Assembly: GCF_030012985.1 (NCBI RefSeq)
Contig: NZ_CP120233.1
Coordinates: forward strand, 3,199,501 to 3,263,500
DNA from: Microbulbifer sp. VAAF005
Lineage (GTDB): Bacteria > Pseudomonadota > Gammaproteobacteria > Pseudomonadales > Cellvibrionaceae
Reading direction: 5' to 3'
DNA length: 64,000 bases
Shown here: positions 16,797-26,548 of the stretch, one piece after another
How the letters are laid out: each line of letters opens with the position of its first letter
How positions within the stretch are numbered: the first letter of the stretch is position 1
Notes under the pieces: model-generated
Seen by the model: the letters and a program-made list of their open reading frames with translations, nothing else
Told to the model about the DNA's origin: nothing
Databases searched by the model: none
Translations under genes and position numbers: made by a program

Positions 16797-18162
16797 CAGA
16801 ACTCAACCTGGATGCTGGCTTTTGAGCCAGCTTTGCTGGCGGAAAGTGAAGCGTGAAGAGACTGCCCTGCCCGGGCGTGCTTTCTACACTCATTTCTCCA
16901 TTGTGTCGCAGCAACACATGCTTAACGATCGCCAACCCGAGACCTGTGCCGCCACTGTCCCGTGAGCGGCCTGGATCAACTCGATAGAAGCGCTCAGTCA
17001 GGCGGGGAATATGGATCGAATCGATACCGATACCGTTGTCCTCTACGGAAAAGTGCCCGCCTTTGTCATCCTGCCACCAGCGCAATTGAATTCCGCCCTC
17101 TTCGGGAGTGTATTTCACTGCATTTAAAGCTAAGTTGGCAAACGCACTGTGTAATTCGCCGGGGTCTCCATTGAGGTAGCAATCCCCTTTGCAATCAACT
17201 TCGATATGATGATGCCGATCGCCACTGAAGCTGCGCGCTTCCTGGGCCACCCTCTCAATCAGTTCTGGTACGGCTACAGCCATATCCCCGCTTTTGCGTT
17301 CTGAGGTCTCCAAGCGAGCCAATAGCAGCAGGTCATTGACCAGCGTACTCATGCGGCCAGTCTGCTCCTCCATTTGAGCCAGGGGTTTCCTCCAGGGAGG
17401 CGGTGCCATATCACTGCTTTGCAGTGTTTCCAGGTAGCCGGCAATTACCGTGAGGGGGGTGCGCAGCTCATGGGAAACATTGGCGACAAAATCCCGGCGC
17501 ATCTGCTCGAGATTGTGTAAACGGGTGATGTCGCGAACAATGACCAAAGCCTCATCTTTACCGTAGCGGGTGACTTCCAGCTGTAACATGCGGGCTTCAT
17601 TGCCAGGTGCGGGCAGAGTGAGGGGTTCTCCGCTGTTATCACCGTGCATATAGCTGACAAAGCCAGGGTCGCGGACAAAGTTGACTAATGACTGGCCGGA
17701 ATCACTGGCTTGCAACCCAAGGAGTTCACCCGCTGCAGGGTTCCACCAAGCCAGGTTATCGCCGTCTTCCAGGGCTACAATGCCTTCGCGCAGTGCGCTG
17801 GTGCTGTCTTGCACTCGGCGCAACATCACGTGCAGCTTCTGCTTCTCGCGGCGGTGGCGCCGCTGCATACGGTAAAAGTCGTCGTAGATTTCGCCCCAAA
17901 TACCAAAGGCGGTTGGGGCTGGGCCGCGTCTGCCGTTTGCCAGCCAGCGGTTGAAACGTTGCTGTTGCCACAGCACTGAGATCAGGTAGCTGGCCAATCC
18001 CGCAATCAGGGCGAGAGACCAGCTGCCAGAGGTGACACCGAGAATGGTGCATCCCAGGGCGATAATTACGAAACGCGAGAACTCGCCAATACTGCGATCC
18101 AACATAGAGTTGCCGTGTTGCCTGATAGATGGCGGCAGTGGCACAGCCTCTTCCGCCCGCAT
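16783..18162 (-). CDS. phoR: Phosphate regulon sensor histidine kinase PhoR
   Basis: PhoR senses Pst/PhoU status and phosphorylates PhoB. The 459-residue protein has two adjacent N-terminal membrane helices (about residues 29-66), then a linker and a PAS domain (about 115-210). The dimerisation/phosphoacceptor helix carries His231 in NVSHELRTPL, and the ATPase domain has EDNGIGI and GGTGLGLAIVK. The absence of a large periplasmic sensor loop is normal for PhoR. Start 18162 has GAGG at the right distance; an internal ATG at 18105 is weaker. It is downstream of phoB, with an 84-base gap. Confidence 0.94.
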   Translation of the reverse strand: MRAEEAVPLPPSIRQHGNSMLDRSIGEFSRFVIIALGCTILGVTSGSWSLALIAGLASYLISVLWQQQRFNRWLANGRRGPAPTAFGIWGEIYDDFYRMQRRHRREKQKLHVMLRRVQDSTSALREGIVALEDGDNLAWWNPAAGELLGLQASDSGQSLVNFVRDPGFVSYMHGDNSGEPLTLPAPGNEARMLQLEVTRYGKDEALVIVRDITRLHNLEQMRRDFVANVSHELRTPLTVIAGYLETLQSSDMAPPPWRKPLAQMEEQTGRMSTLVNDLLLLARLETSERKSGDMAVAVPELIERVAQEARSFSGDRHHHIEVDCKGDCYLNGDPGELHSAFANLALNAVKYTPEEGGIQLRWWQDDKGGHFSVEDNGIGIDSIHIPRLTERFYRVDPGRSRDSGGTGLGLAIVKHVLLRHNGEMSVESTPGQGSLFTLHFPPAKLAQKPASRLSSEAAN

Positions 18163-18246
18163 TCAATACCTCATGGAACCAGGCCCGCACCCGTTAAGTG
18201 CGGAGGTTTGATTCTGCAGGGATCGGTACCGATCCAGAGAGGATTG

Positions 18247-18950
18247 TCACACTTTTTCTACGGTTTGCACAGAAAACCGATACCCGGTGCCGCGAACTGT
18301 CTGGATATAGCGGTCGTGGCCATCAATGGCCAGGGCTTTGCGCAGACGGCGGATATGGACATCCACGGTGCGCTCCTCCACATAGACATTCCCACCCCAC
18401 ACATGATCGAGGAGTTGGGTGCGTGTATAGGCGCGCTCCTGGTGGGAGAGGAAGAAGGTGAGCAGGCGAAACTCTGTTGGCCCCATATCCACCGGCTGCC
18501 CTTTGATAGTGACTCGGTGACTCAGTGGGTCCAATATCAGTGCGCCGGCACTGAGCGGTTCTTCCGGGGTTGCCGGGCCCGCGCGGCGCAGTACGGCCTT
18601 TAAGCGTGCAACCAGCTCTCGGGGGAGAAAGGCTTGGTGATGTAATCGTCGGCCCCGGTCTCTAACCCTTTGATTTTATTGTCTTCTTCACCTTTTGCCG
18701 TGAGCATGATGATCGGCAACGAGGTGGTTAGTTCATCGCGCTTGAGGCGCCTTGCCAGCTCTACCCCGGAAACATCCGGTAGCATCCAGTCGAGCAAAAC
18801 TAAGTCTGGCTTCTCGTCGATTATCAGGGCGTGAGCTTCCTGGGCGTTCTCCGCCTCAAGACATCGGTAATCTGCCATTTCTAGTGCGACCCGCAGCATA
18901 TCGCGCACTGCGGATTCGTCATCGACAATCAGGATCGTTTTACTGTGCAT
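18247..18950 (-). pseudogene. phoB: Phosphate response regulator PhoB, interrupted by a one-base frameshift
   Basis: PhoB is the OmpR-type activator of the Pho regulon. The receiver domain is intact (phosphoacceptor Asp54 in LLDWMLPD, Lys106 in ITKPFSP). The winged-helix DNA-binding domain is intact in another frame ([34 protein letters not shown]). Between them, ITKPFSP is followed by ESWLHA and a stop instead of the family's [13 protein letters not shown]. Adding one C to the C5 run (18621-18625, G5 on the plus strand) restores a 234-residue protein. Since all else is conserved, a sequencing deletion is more likely than gene loss. Confidence 0.9.
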
Positions 18951-19017
18951 TTGCCTGCCATACCCGCTCTGTTGTCAGGGTTTCCCCAGTTATGGCCGAG
19001 GATTAAACGGGATTTAT

Positions 19018-19035
19018 ATGACAAATATATGACGC
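19018..19035 (-). promoter_or_regulatory. Pho box upstream of phoB
   Basis: Read on the minus strand, GCGTCAT-ATAT-TTGTCAT matches the PhoB operator consensus (two CTGTCAT-type 7-mers separated by a 4-base AT spacer) with few mismatches. It is 68-85 bases before the phoB ATG, which indicates that phoB is autoregulated. Confidence 0.75.
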
Positions 19036-19060
19036 CCAGCTTCCGGTGCCCACTATGTCT

Positions 19061-19942
19061 TTAATTCAGCAGAAAATGCAGCGATATGCCGGCGAAAATG
19101 GCAAACCCTACCCAATTATTGTTGATAAAAGCTTGAAAACAGCCCTCTCGCGCCCTGTTTCGAACTAGCCACTGCTGATAAACGAATAAACCCGTAACGG
19201 GTAATAGCGCTAAGTAGTAAAGAGGTCCGAGTGTGAAATTTGACCCAATCAGTAGTAGGGCCGCTAGAACTATAAGTTGTAAGGCACCTGTTATGACCTT
19301 GTCCATCTCCCCAAACAAAATAGCTGTGGATTTAACACCGATTTGAAGGTCATCATCGCGGTCCACCATCGCATAGAAAGTGTCATAGCACAGGGTCCAA
19401 ACCAGGTTGGCGGTATAGAGCAACCAGGCCTCTGCTGGCACTTCTCCTGTAACCGCTGCGAATGCCATGGGAATTCCCATACTAAAGGCGGCACCCAAGA
19501 CCAGCTGGGGGAGGTGTGTGTGGCGCTTCGCAAAGGGATAACCGAATGCCAGGGCCAGGGCTAAAAACGATAGGAGAATCGTGAGTGTGTTGGTGGTGAG
19601 TACCAATAGGAAGGCGGCAGCGCTGAGCCCGGCGAAAAGCGCCAAGGCAGATTTTGGTGTCAGCGCACCGGTGGCCAGGGGACGCCCTGCGGTGCGCTTT
19701 ACATGGGAGTCAATTTTGCGATCGGCAAAATCATTCACTGCGCAGCCTGCCGCCCGCATTAGGATCACACCGAGTGTAAAAACGAGAAACAAGTGAAATC
19801 CCGGCCATCCTTCAGCGGCTAACCATAGTGCGCACCAAGTGGGCCAGAGCAACAGCAGTGAACCTATAGGCTTATCCATACGTGTCAGCTGCCAGTAGGG
19901 CAGCACGGTGGGCCAGCGTTGTGCGATCTGTTGGCTGATCAC
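19061..19942 (-). CDS. ubiA: 4-hydroxybenzoate octaprenyltransferase UbiA
   Basis: UbiA attaches the polyprenyl tail to 4-hydroxybenzoate in ubiquinone synthesis at the inner membrane. The 293-residue protein has about eight or nine membrane helices and both Asp-rich prenyl-diphosphate motifs: [15 protein letters not shown] (NDxxDxxxD) and [12 protein letters not shown] (DxxYAxxDxxDD). The ATG overlaps the ubiC stop by 4 bases. The ubiC-ubiA-phoB-phoR order is the same as in Pseudomonas. Confidence 0.96.
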   Translation of the reverse strand: MISQQIAQRWPTVLPYWQLTRMDKPIGSLLLLWPTWCALWLAAEGWPGFHLFLVFTLGVILMRAAGCAVNDFADRKIDSHVKRTAGRPLATGALTPKSALALFAGLSAAAFLLVLTTNTLTILLSFLALALAFGYPFAKRHTHLPQLVLGAAFSMGIPMAFAAVTGEVPAEAWLLYTANLVWTLCYDTFYAMVDRDDDLQIGVKSTAILFGEMDKVITGALQLIVLAALLLIGSNFTLGPLYYLALLPVTGLFVYQQWLVRNRAREGCFQAFINNNWVGFAIFAGISLHFLLN

Positions 19943-20544
19943 AGTGAGTCCTCAGTTGCGATAGTTTGGGCAGCTTCTTGTGGTATGGGATCACCTGTCG
20001 GCTTGAAGTTGGGGAGAAAAGCTTCCGCTACCAGCAAGGGCTTGTCTCGCAACCAGAATACCGAGCGGCGCCCCCAGACTTCAAAATCTTTATCTCCAAG
20101 TTCGCGATCGGCGCAGCCAGGAGATTTTTGCAGCAGGTTGAGGGTGATTTCCCCTCTGCGAATGCCCGGTTCACTAAACAGCAGCTCCCCCAGTGGGCGG
20201 GCATCCAGGCTGCGCAGATTGCGAGATTTTCCCTGCAGGCTGCGCTCAGGTAACACGCTGCGGGCATACACCCAGGGCTGCCCGCAACCATAGAGCAATA
20301 CCTCCCGAATCAGGGCGCGACTGCTAGGGTTCAGCCCCAGTGCGCGAACTTCTTCAGGGCGGGGAGGCTGCCAACCTTGATAAAGCACACGGACATAAAA
20401 GTCCCCGCCACTTTGCTGCTTGAGAGCGGCGGTGAGCGAGTCGGAATAGGTCAGCCAGGGCACCAGGGTGTTGGGCGGTTGCTGTTGTGTGTCTAGAGGC
20501 AAACTCTGCCAATCGCCAGAGGGCACAAATGGTGATTGGTGCAA
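19939..20544 (-). CDS. ubiC: Chorismate pyruvate-lyase UbiC
   Basis: UbiC converts chorismate to 4-hydroxybenzoate and pyruvate, the first committed step of ubiquinone synthesis. Family residues are visible: an arginine-containing strand ([23 protein letters not shown] in parts), the ring-binding region PLGELLF, and WGRRSVFWL near the C-terminus, where the catalytic Glu of the family lies in AEAFLP. No ATG is available. I prefer TTG at 20544, which has GGAG six bases upstream and gives 201 residues; the frame stays open to a TTG at 20637. It is translationally coupled to ubiA. Confidence 0.88.
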   Translation of the reverse strand: MHQSPFVPSGDWQSLPLDTQQQPPNTLVPWLTYSDSLTAALKQQSGGDFYVRVLYQGWQPPRPEEVRALGLNPSSRALIREVLLYGCGQPWVYARSVLPERSLQGKSRNLRSLDARPLGELLFSEPGIRRGEITLNLLQKSPGCADRELGDKDFEVWGRRSVFWLRDKPLLVAEAFLPNFKPTGDPIPQEAAQTIATEDSL

Positions 20545-20690
20545 CGATAACTCCGCAGTCTGGGTAAAGACCCCATTGTATCCCGGCCGGTGGCAGCAGG
20601 TCTCTCCCTGTTGGATTTTTGCTCCCCAGCACGGCAATGGATATAGTGCTCACTGCAATGAAAACAACGATTCATAAAGAGAAGCTTGTT

Positions 20691-22007
20691 ATGGGGCTTA
20701 CTACCAAAATCTTAGTGGGGATGATTGCGGGTATTGCCGTTGGGTGCATATTCAATTTCTTGAATATGAGCCAGTTGTTCGGTGCCGGTGTAAACAGCGC
20801 TATTAACCTTTACCTAACCGAAGGCCTATTCGATGTTATTGGTCGTATCTTTATCGCGTCGCTGAAGTTGATGGTGGTGCCTTTGGTGCTGGTATCACTG
20901 ATCAGCGGTGCCTGTGCCCTATCGGAAGGCAGCCGAATTGGACCGCTGGCGGGTAAAACTGTCCTTCTTTATATGGTGACAACGGCTATCGCCATTACTT
21001 TGGCGTTGTGTCTGGCATTGATCTTCCAGCCTGGGGTTGGTGTTAATGAGGCTGCAGCTGAAGCTGCATCAAAATTTGTGCCGAAGGAGTCTCCACCGCT
21101 TTCAGAGGTACTGATCAATATATTCCCGACCAATCCTGTCGCTGCTATGGCTGAGGGGAATATGCTGCAGATTATCGTATTTGCCCTGTTGATGGGTTAT
21201 GCGATTTCCCGTTGCGGAGAGCCGGGTCAGCGTATTGCCGCCTTCTTTAATGATCTCAATACCGTTGTATTGCGCATGGTCGGTGTGCTGATGGTATTTG
21301 CTCCTTATGGCGTATTTGCCCTGCTTGCGAAGACTTTTGCCGACCTTGGGGTTGAGGGGTTGATTCAGCTCGGTAAGTATTTCCTAGTCGTACTCGGCGC
21401 TCTGCTTCTGCATGCTTTAGGTACTTACGCAGTGATTCTAAAACTGCTAAGTGGCCTCAATCCGTTGGAGTTGCTTAAGAAGATGCGCCCAACCATGATT
21501 TTTGCTTTCAGTACGGCTTCTTCTGCAGCCACTATTCCGGTCACCCTGGCAACTGTGGAGAAACGCTTGGGCGTGGATAATAAAATTGCCGCATTTACTG
21601 TTCCTTTAGGCGCGACCATCAATATGGATGGCACCGCGATTATGCAGGGTGTGGCTACGGTCTTTATTGCCCAGTTCTTTGGAATTGAGATCGGCCTGAC
21701 CGGCTTCCTGACGGTGATCCTGACAGCAACCCTGGCGTCTATCGGTACTGCTGGGGTGCCCGGCGTCGGCCTGATTATGTTGGGTATGGTATTGCAGCAG
21801 GTGGGTCTGCCGCTCGAGGGGATTGCCATTGTGATCGGCGTAGATCGCCTGCTGGATATGGTGCGCACGGCGGTCAATATTACCGGTGACGCGGTAGTAA
21901 GTAGTGTCGTGGCGAAGAGTGAAGGTGCCCTGGACGAAGAGACTTACTACGATGCCAATTACAAGAGTGTCAGCATTAACGACAACAACACAGTAGGCGC
22001 CCACTAG
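20691..22007 (+). CDS. Dicarboxylate/amino acid:cation symporter (DAACS family)
   Basis: This is an inner-membrane sodium- or proton-coupled symporter of the GltP/DctA/SstT superfamily. The 438-residue protein has about eight membrane helices and two re-entrant hairpins. The serine-rich motif AFSTASSAATIPVT and the cation/substrate helix GATINMDGTAIMQG with GVDRLLDMVRTAVNITGDAV are well conserved. Sequence alone does not separate glutamate, aspartate and C4-dicarboxylate transport. Start 20691 is chosen for its GAGAAG Shine-Dalgarno sequence; the frame is open further upstream. It is convergent with recG, only 10 bases apart. Confidence 0.9.
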   Translation: MGLTTKILVGMIAGIAVGCIFNFLNMSQLFGAGVNSAINLYLTEGLFDVIGRIFIASLKLMVVPLVLVSLISGACALSEGSRIGPLAGKTVLLYMVTTAIAITLALCLALIFQPGVGVNEAAAEAASKFVPKESPPLSEVLINIFPTNPVAAMAEGNMLQIIVFALLMGYAISRCGEPGQRIAAFFNDLNTVVLRMVGVLMVFAPYGVFALLAKTFADLGVEGLIQLGKYFLVVLGALLLHALGTYAVILKLLSGLNPLELLKKMRPTMIFAFSTASSAATIPVTLATVEKRLGVDNKIAAFTVPLGATINMDGTAIMQGVATVFIAQFFGIEIGLTGFLTVILTATLASIGTAGVPGVGLIMLGMVLQQVGLPLEGIAIVIGVDRLLDMVRTAVNITGDAVVSSVVAKSEGALDEETYYDANYKSVSINDNNTVGAH

Positions 22008-22017
22008 GGCGCTCTCC

Positions 22018-24123
22018 TCAAGCCTCGGCAAATCGGGGCTTGTTCTGTAACCAGCGTTTAATCAACTGTTGTCGCATGCCCTCTGTCAATTGATGGGAAG
22101 TAGCAATTTTTTGCACTTGCGGCAGCAGTTCAGCATCTCTCTGCAAGTCTGCGATACGGTGCTGGATCTCCCCGGTCTGGCGGGTGCCGAGGATTTCACC
22201 GGGACCGCGCAGACGCAGGTCTTCCTCTGCAATAGCAAAACCATCACTGTGTTGACGCAGCGCTTGCAAGCGGGCGCGGCCATTCTGCGATAGCGGTGTG
22301 CCGTACAGCAGCACGCAGTGGCTGGCGATGGAGCCGCGCCCGACCCTGCCGCGCAACTGGTGCAATTGGGCCAGGCCCAGGCGTTCGGGGTTTTCGATAA
22401 TCATCAGGCTGGCATTGGGCACGTCTACGCCCACTTCAATGACCGTGGTTGCCACCAGCAAATCCACTTCCCCGGCCTTGAAGGCGCTCATCACCTGCTC
22501 TTTTTGCTCTGGCTTCAGGCGGCCGTGTACCAAGGCTACGCGAACGCCTTCGAGCATTTCGGCGAGCTCTTCGGCGGTTGATTCTGCGGCCTGGGCCTGC
22601 AGACTTTCTGATTCCTCGATAAGGGTACAGACCCAGTAGGCCTGGCGGCCCTCGGCGATAGCGCTTTGCACCCGTTCCATAACCTGGTCGCGTCGATCAT
22701 TGGCAATGGCAACGGTGTTGATGGGTTGGCGCCCCGGCGGCAGCTCATCGATGATCGAGCAATCCAGGTCGGCGAAGGCGGACATCGCCAGGGTCCTGGG
22801 AATCGGTGTAGCGGTCATAATCAGCTGGTGGGGTTGCAGCCTGCCGGTAGCTCCACTTGCCGCCCCTTTCTCACGCAGCTCCAGACGTTGCTGTACGCCA
22901 AAGCGGTGTTGCTCATCGATAATCACTAACACCAGGTTGCGGAAAGCCACCTCCTCTTGGAAGAGTGCGTGGGTTCCCACCACTAACTGGGCCTCGCCAC
23001 TGGCTATCTTGCCCAGCTGTTTACGCCGCTCGGCAGCCTTTAAGCTGCCCGTTAGCTGAGCAACTTCAATACCCAAAGGTTCCAGCCAATTACAAAAATT
23101 GATCCGGTGCTGCTCTGCCAGGATTTCTGTCGGTGCCATGACTGCTACTTGAGCACCGGTTCCAATGCCCTTTAGGGCAGCCATAGCGGCGACCAGGGTT
23201 TTTCCCGCGCCCACATCTCCCTGCAATAAGCGCATCATCGGGGTTTGTTGAGCCAGATCCTCAGCGATTTCCTCGCAAACTCTCTGCTGTGCGCCGGTGA
23301 GGGAAAATGGCAGACGCGACAAAAAGTCTCGCTCCAGGGATCGGTTAACGGACAGAGGTGGTGCCGCTACCCTAGCGCTATTGCGCCTCAACTCCAGCAG
23401 ACTCAGATGGTGTGCCAGTAACTCTTCCAGGGCCAGACGCTGCTGGGCGGGGTGAGTACCTGCTGCCAGTTGATCTAGCTGGGTGCCAGCTGGAGGGGCG
23501 TGCAAATACAGTAATGCGTCCCCGAGGGGGTAGCGCAGTGATTTGGGTAATAGCCCTGCCGGCAAGAACTCGGTCACTGCGCCGTTTTTCAGCAGAACCA
23601 GTGCCTGCTCCACCAATCCTCGCATACGGGCCTGGCTCACACCTTCTGTTAGCGGGTAAACCGGCGTAAGGGTATCTGCGGTCTCCGCGTTTTCGATACC
23701 GACGATTTCCGTTTCCGGGTGGTAGAGCTCCAGGCCGTTGGCTCCGCGACGGGCCTCCCCAAAGCAGCGTATTCGGGTTCCTCGGGCAAAGCGGCTTTTC
23801 TGTGCGGCAGAAAAATGAAAAAAGCGCAGAGTTAAGGTACCGCTGCCATCCTGTAATCTGACCACCAGGCTGCGGCGGCGGCCGAATACGACATCGGCGG
23901 CACTGACCTCCCCTTCGATTACCACATCCATACCGGCGGTGAGGCCGGCAATAGGCACCACCCGGGTGCGGTCCTGGTAGCGTAGAGGCAAGTGGAAAAC
24001 CAAATCCTGTAGGGAGTTGATATGGAGTTTGGCCAACACCTGAGCAAATTTATCCCCCACGCCTTTGAGGGTGGTAACGGGCAGCTCGGCCAGGTTGTTA
24101 TCTATCCCACGGTCAGGTGACAC
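22018..24123 (-). CDS. recG: ATP-dependent DNA helicase RecG
   Basis: RecG remodels stalled replication forks and branches Holliday junctions. The 701-residue protein (E. coli RecG is 693) has the N-terminal OB-fold wedge domain (TRVVPIAGLTAGMDVVIEG region). Walker A is LLQGDVGAGKTLVAAM, motif II IIDEQHRFGV (DEQH, diagnostic for RecG), motif III TATPIPRTLAM, and the C-terminal QLRGRVGRG. A GTG at 24123 is the best start because it gives the expected length and overlaps the oxyR 3' end by 22 bases. The open frame continues to 24405, but that part is antisense-like composition inside oxyR. Confidence 0.95.
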   Translation of the reverse strand: MSPDRGIDNNLAELPVTTLKGVGDKFAQVLAKLHINSLQDLVFHLPLRYQDRTRVVPIAGLTAGMDVVIEGEVSAADVVFGRRRSLVVRLQDGSGTLTLRFFHFSAAQKSRFARGTRIRCFGEARRGANGLELYHPETEIVGIENAETADTLTPVYPLTEGVSQARMRGLVEQALVLLKNGAVTEFLPAGLLPKSLRYPLGDALLYLHAPPAGTQLDQLAAGTHPAQQRLALEELLAHHLSLLELRRNSARVAAPPLSVNRSLERDFLSRLPFSLTGAQQRVCEEIAEDLAQQTPMMRLLQGDVGAGKTLVAAMAALKGIGTGAQVAVMAPTEILAEQHRINFCNWLEPLGIEVAQLTGSLKAAERRKQLGKIASGEAQLVVGTHALFQEEVAFRNLVLVIIDEQHRFGVQQRLELREKGAASGATGRLQPHQLIMTATPIPRTLAMSAFADLDCSIIDELPPGRQPINTVAIANDRRDQVMERVQSAIAEGRQAYWVCTLIEESESLQAQAAESTAEELAEMLEGVRVALVHGRLKPEQKEQVMSAFKAGEVDLLVATTVIEVGVDVPNASLMIIENPERLGLAQLHQLRGRVGRGSIASHCVLLYGTPLSQNGRARLQALRQHSDGFAIAEEDLRLRGPGEILGTRQTGEIQHRIADLQRDAELLPQVQKIATSHQLTEGMRQQLIKRWLQNKPRFAEA

Positions 24124-25025
24124 TGGCTGATGGCCTCTCGCAGTATGTCGATTGCGCGGTGTCGGGGGAAGCTTGCCCGCCAGGCCAGTGCTACGGTGCG
24201 GCGTGGGCCCGGTGCGGTAAAGGGGCGGGTCTCCAGCAGGCCACTGGCGTACTGTGATGCGGTGGCGGCTGAGAGTGGCAATACGGTAATTCCAAGCCCT
24301 GAGGCCACCATATGGCGGAGTGTTTCCAGTGAGCTGCCATCTGCGGCTGTGCGTATGCTGCCGCCGCCCGCTTCTTTTTCCATGGTTAGTTGCAGGTGTG
24401 GACAAGCTTCCAGTACCTGATCACGGAAGCAGTGGCCCTCACCCAGCAGAAGCACATTGTCTTCAGTGAGTTGATCCGGGGAGATAACCTCCTGCTTTGT
24501 AAGTGGATGGCCTGCGGGCATCAATACAACAAATGGCTCGTCGTACAGGGGTTGGGTGACAACGTCGGGCTCGGTAAAGGGGAGAGCAATAATGATGGCA
24601 TCCAGTTCGCCCTTGCGTAGCCTCTGTCTCAGCGTGGCGGTATATCCCTCCTCAACATAGAGTGGCATTTCTGGTGCCAAATGCTGTAGTTGGGGAATAA
24701 AGTGTGGGAACAGGTAGGGCCCAATAGTAAAGATGGCGCCAACAGACAGGGGGCTAGCCAGCTGGTCCTTGCCGGCGCTGGCAATGTCTTTGATGGCTGC
24801 TGATTGTTCCAGAACCAGCTGGGCCTGGGCGACAATTCTCTCGCCCAATGGTGTTGCCTGCACTCGAGTTTTTGAGCGCTCAAACAGGGCGACACCGAGC
24901 TCTTTCTCCAGTTTCTTTACCGCGATAGAGAGTGTCGGTTGGCTGACGTAACAGCGCTCGGCGGCACGGCCAAAATGCTGTTCCTGGGCGAGAGTTACGA
25001 TATAGCGCAGTTCATTGAGAGTCAT
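24102..25025 (-). CDS. oxyR: Hydrogen peroxide-sensing regulator OxyR
   Basis: OxyR is a LysR-type activator of peroxide defence. The 307-residue protein has an N-terminal winged helix (residues 1-60, AAERCYVSQPTLSIAVKKLE). The redox pair Cys199 and Cys208 in GEGHCFRDQVLEAC has the same numbering as E. coli OxyR, so it should sense peroxide by disulfide formation. It precedes and slightly overlaps recG, an arrangement also found in Pseudomonas. Confidence 0.95.
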   Translation of the reverse strand: MTLNELRYIVTLAQEQHFGRAAERCYVSQPTLSIAVKKLEKELGVALFERSKTRVQATPLGERIVAQAQLVLEQSAAIKDIASAGKDQLASPLSVGAIFTIGPYLFPHFIPQLQHLAPEMPLYVEEGYTATLRQRLRKGELDAIIIALPFTEPDVVTQPLYDEPFVVLMPAGHPLTKQEVISPDQLTEDNVLLLGEGHCFRDQVLEACPHLQLTMEKEAGGGSIRTAADGSSLETLRHMVASGLGITVLPLSAATASQYASGLLETRPFTAPGPRRTVALAWRASFPRHRAIDILREAISQCHLTVG

Positions 25026-25214
25026 GGTTGAGGCAATTAGATGGCCATTAGTAATAGTAATTATTCATAAATAATCGCCGCTGGCCAATACCCTGTCTCA
25101 ATCTGTAAGCTGAGAGCGAATATTGGGAAAATTTACTAGTTTTGGGAATTCAGGTGGGATTGAGGCGCAAAATTTTGCTATATCTGTAAGGGGCACACCG
25201 AACGGAGATACGTC

Positions 25215-25475
25215 ATGGGAGTTCTGTCCTGGGTCATTCTCGGGTTGATTGCCGGCGCTTTGGCAAAGTGGATTATGCCCGGGAGAGATCCTGGTGGTTG
25301 GATAGTCACTATGGTCATCGGCATTGTTGGTGCCTTTATTGGAGGCTGGCTGGGTGCCCTGATTGGGTTCGGTGGTCCAGTGACTGGTTTCGGAATTGGC
25401 GACATAATAACGGCTACGATTGGTGCGATAATTTTTCTTGCGATCTATCGCATGTTCAAAAGGCGTGGCAACTAG
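25215..25475 (+). CDS. GlsB/YeaQ/YmgE family stress-response membrane protein
   Basis: This 86-residue protein has three closely packed glycine-rich membrane helices: VLSWVILGLIAGALAKWIMPG, a second hydrophobic helix with GAFIGGWLG, and IGDIITATIGAIIFL. The family, once called transglycosylase-associated, is induced by stress in several bacteria, but its biochemical role is unknown. An upstream GGAG (in ACGGAGATACGTC) supports the start. It is a single-gene unit, divergent from oxyR. Confidence 0.88.
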   Translation: MGVLSWVILGLIAGALAKWIMPGRDPGGWIVTMVIGIVGAFIGGWLGALIGFGGPVTGFGIGDIITATIGAIIFLAIYRMFKRRGN

Positions 25476-25616
25476 TCCGCCTTTGGGGAGAGCCTCGGCG
25501 GCGAACTATAAGCATTCCGAATTTGAATTTGCCCAAATGACCCCAGCACCTTAGGACTGAATAGCACTGAATCAAGGGAATAAGGTGAGCAGCAAAGATT
25601 GTTCACCGGGAACTAT

Positions 25617-26501
25617 ATGACACAACAAGAAAAGCTTTGGATCCTTGGGTGTGGTGACCTCGGGGCGAGACTGGCACTGCATATAGACCGAAAGCAATAC
25701 GCGGTTTATGGAATGCGGCGCAATCCCCTGGTAGCTCTGGCGAGTAAGCGCCGGGCAGATGTGGTGAATTGGCGCCGGGGGGATGCCACTAAGAAAGAGG
25801 ATATTGAACGCTTGTTGTCTACGGGGGCGGATGTCATTCTCGCGACATTTACCCCCACTGAGCACACGCCAACCGGCTATCACCGCGCCTATGTGGAAAC
25901 GGCAAAGGCAGTTGCTGAAGTTGTTCCGCACCTTCCATCCCCACCGCGTTTGGTTATTTGGGTTTCATCTACTCGTGTTTATGGCCAAAGCGGCGATGAC
26001 TTTATCGATGAGCAAACCTTACCTCTGCCCAGTGGTTTTCAGGGAGATAGTTTGCTGGCAGCTGAAGAGATCATTCGCAACGCAATTCCCAACAGTTGCA
26101 TTGTGCGCTTTGCGGGAATTTATGGGCCTGGTCGAGATCGCTTGTTGTCGCAGGTTCGCGCTGGTCGCTGCGCTCCTCCCCAGCCACCGCAATACAGCAA
26201 TCGCATCCATGTCGATGATTGTATTGGTTTTTTATTGCACCTTATTGAAAGGCACAAACAGGGGTGGGTCCCGGAGCCTCTTTATATAGGCGCCGATAGC
26301 CAGCCTGTGCCGATGTACGAGCTGCAACAGTGGTTGGTAAAAGCGATGGGATATACCAGTGCCCACCTGCGCGAGATTGTGCAAACGAGCGAGCGCCGCT
26401 CGAAAAAGCTCAGCAATCAGTTGATGCTGTCCAGTGGTTACGAATTGAAGTATCCAGATTACAAGGTGGGCTATAGCGCTCTGTTGGAGTCGGAGGGCTG
26501 A
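25617..26501 (+). CDS. NAD-dependent epimerase/dehydratase (extended SDR, YeeZ-like)
   Basis: This 294-residue cytoplasmic protein has an N-terminal Rossmann fold with the modified nucleotide loop ILGCGDLGARLA and the motif WVSSTRVYG that holds the SDR serine and tyrosine positions. The later segment FAGIYGPGRDRLL is typical of atypical SDRs of the YeeZ type. The substrate is unknown. ATG 25617 is preferred over an upstream TTG at 25599. It is convergent with ridA. Confidence 0.82.
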   Translation: MTQQEKLWILGCGDLGARLALHIDRKQYAVYGMRRNPLVALASKRRADVVNWRRGDATKKEDIERLLSTGADVILATFTPTEHTPTGYHRAYVETAKAVAEVVPHLPSPPRLVIWVSSTRVYGQSGDDFIDEQTLPLPSGFQGDSLLAAEEIIRNAIPNSCIVRFAGIYGPGRDRLLSQVRAGRCAPPQPPQYSNRIHVDDCIGFLLHLIERHKQGWVPEPLYIGADSQPVPMYELQQWLVKAMGYTSAHLREIVQTSERRSKKLSNQLMLSSGYELKYPDYKVGYSALLESEG

Positions 26502-26548
26502 GCTGCCCTCCTCAATTATTGCCACAGCATCGGCGAGAACTTCTTGCC

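Noticed and set aside
24124..24405. N-terminal extension of the RecG frame inside oxyR
   Set aside because: The residues are low-complexity, basic and Pro/Thr-rich, as expected for an out-of-frame read of oxyR. RecG has normal length without it.
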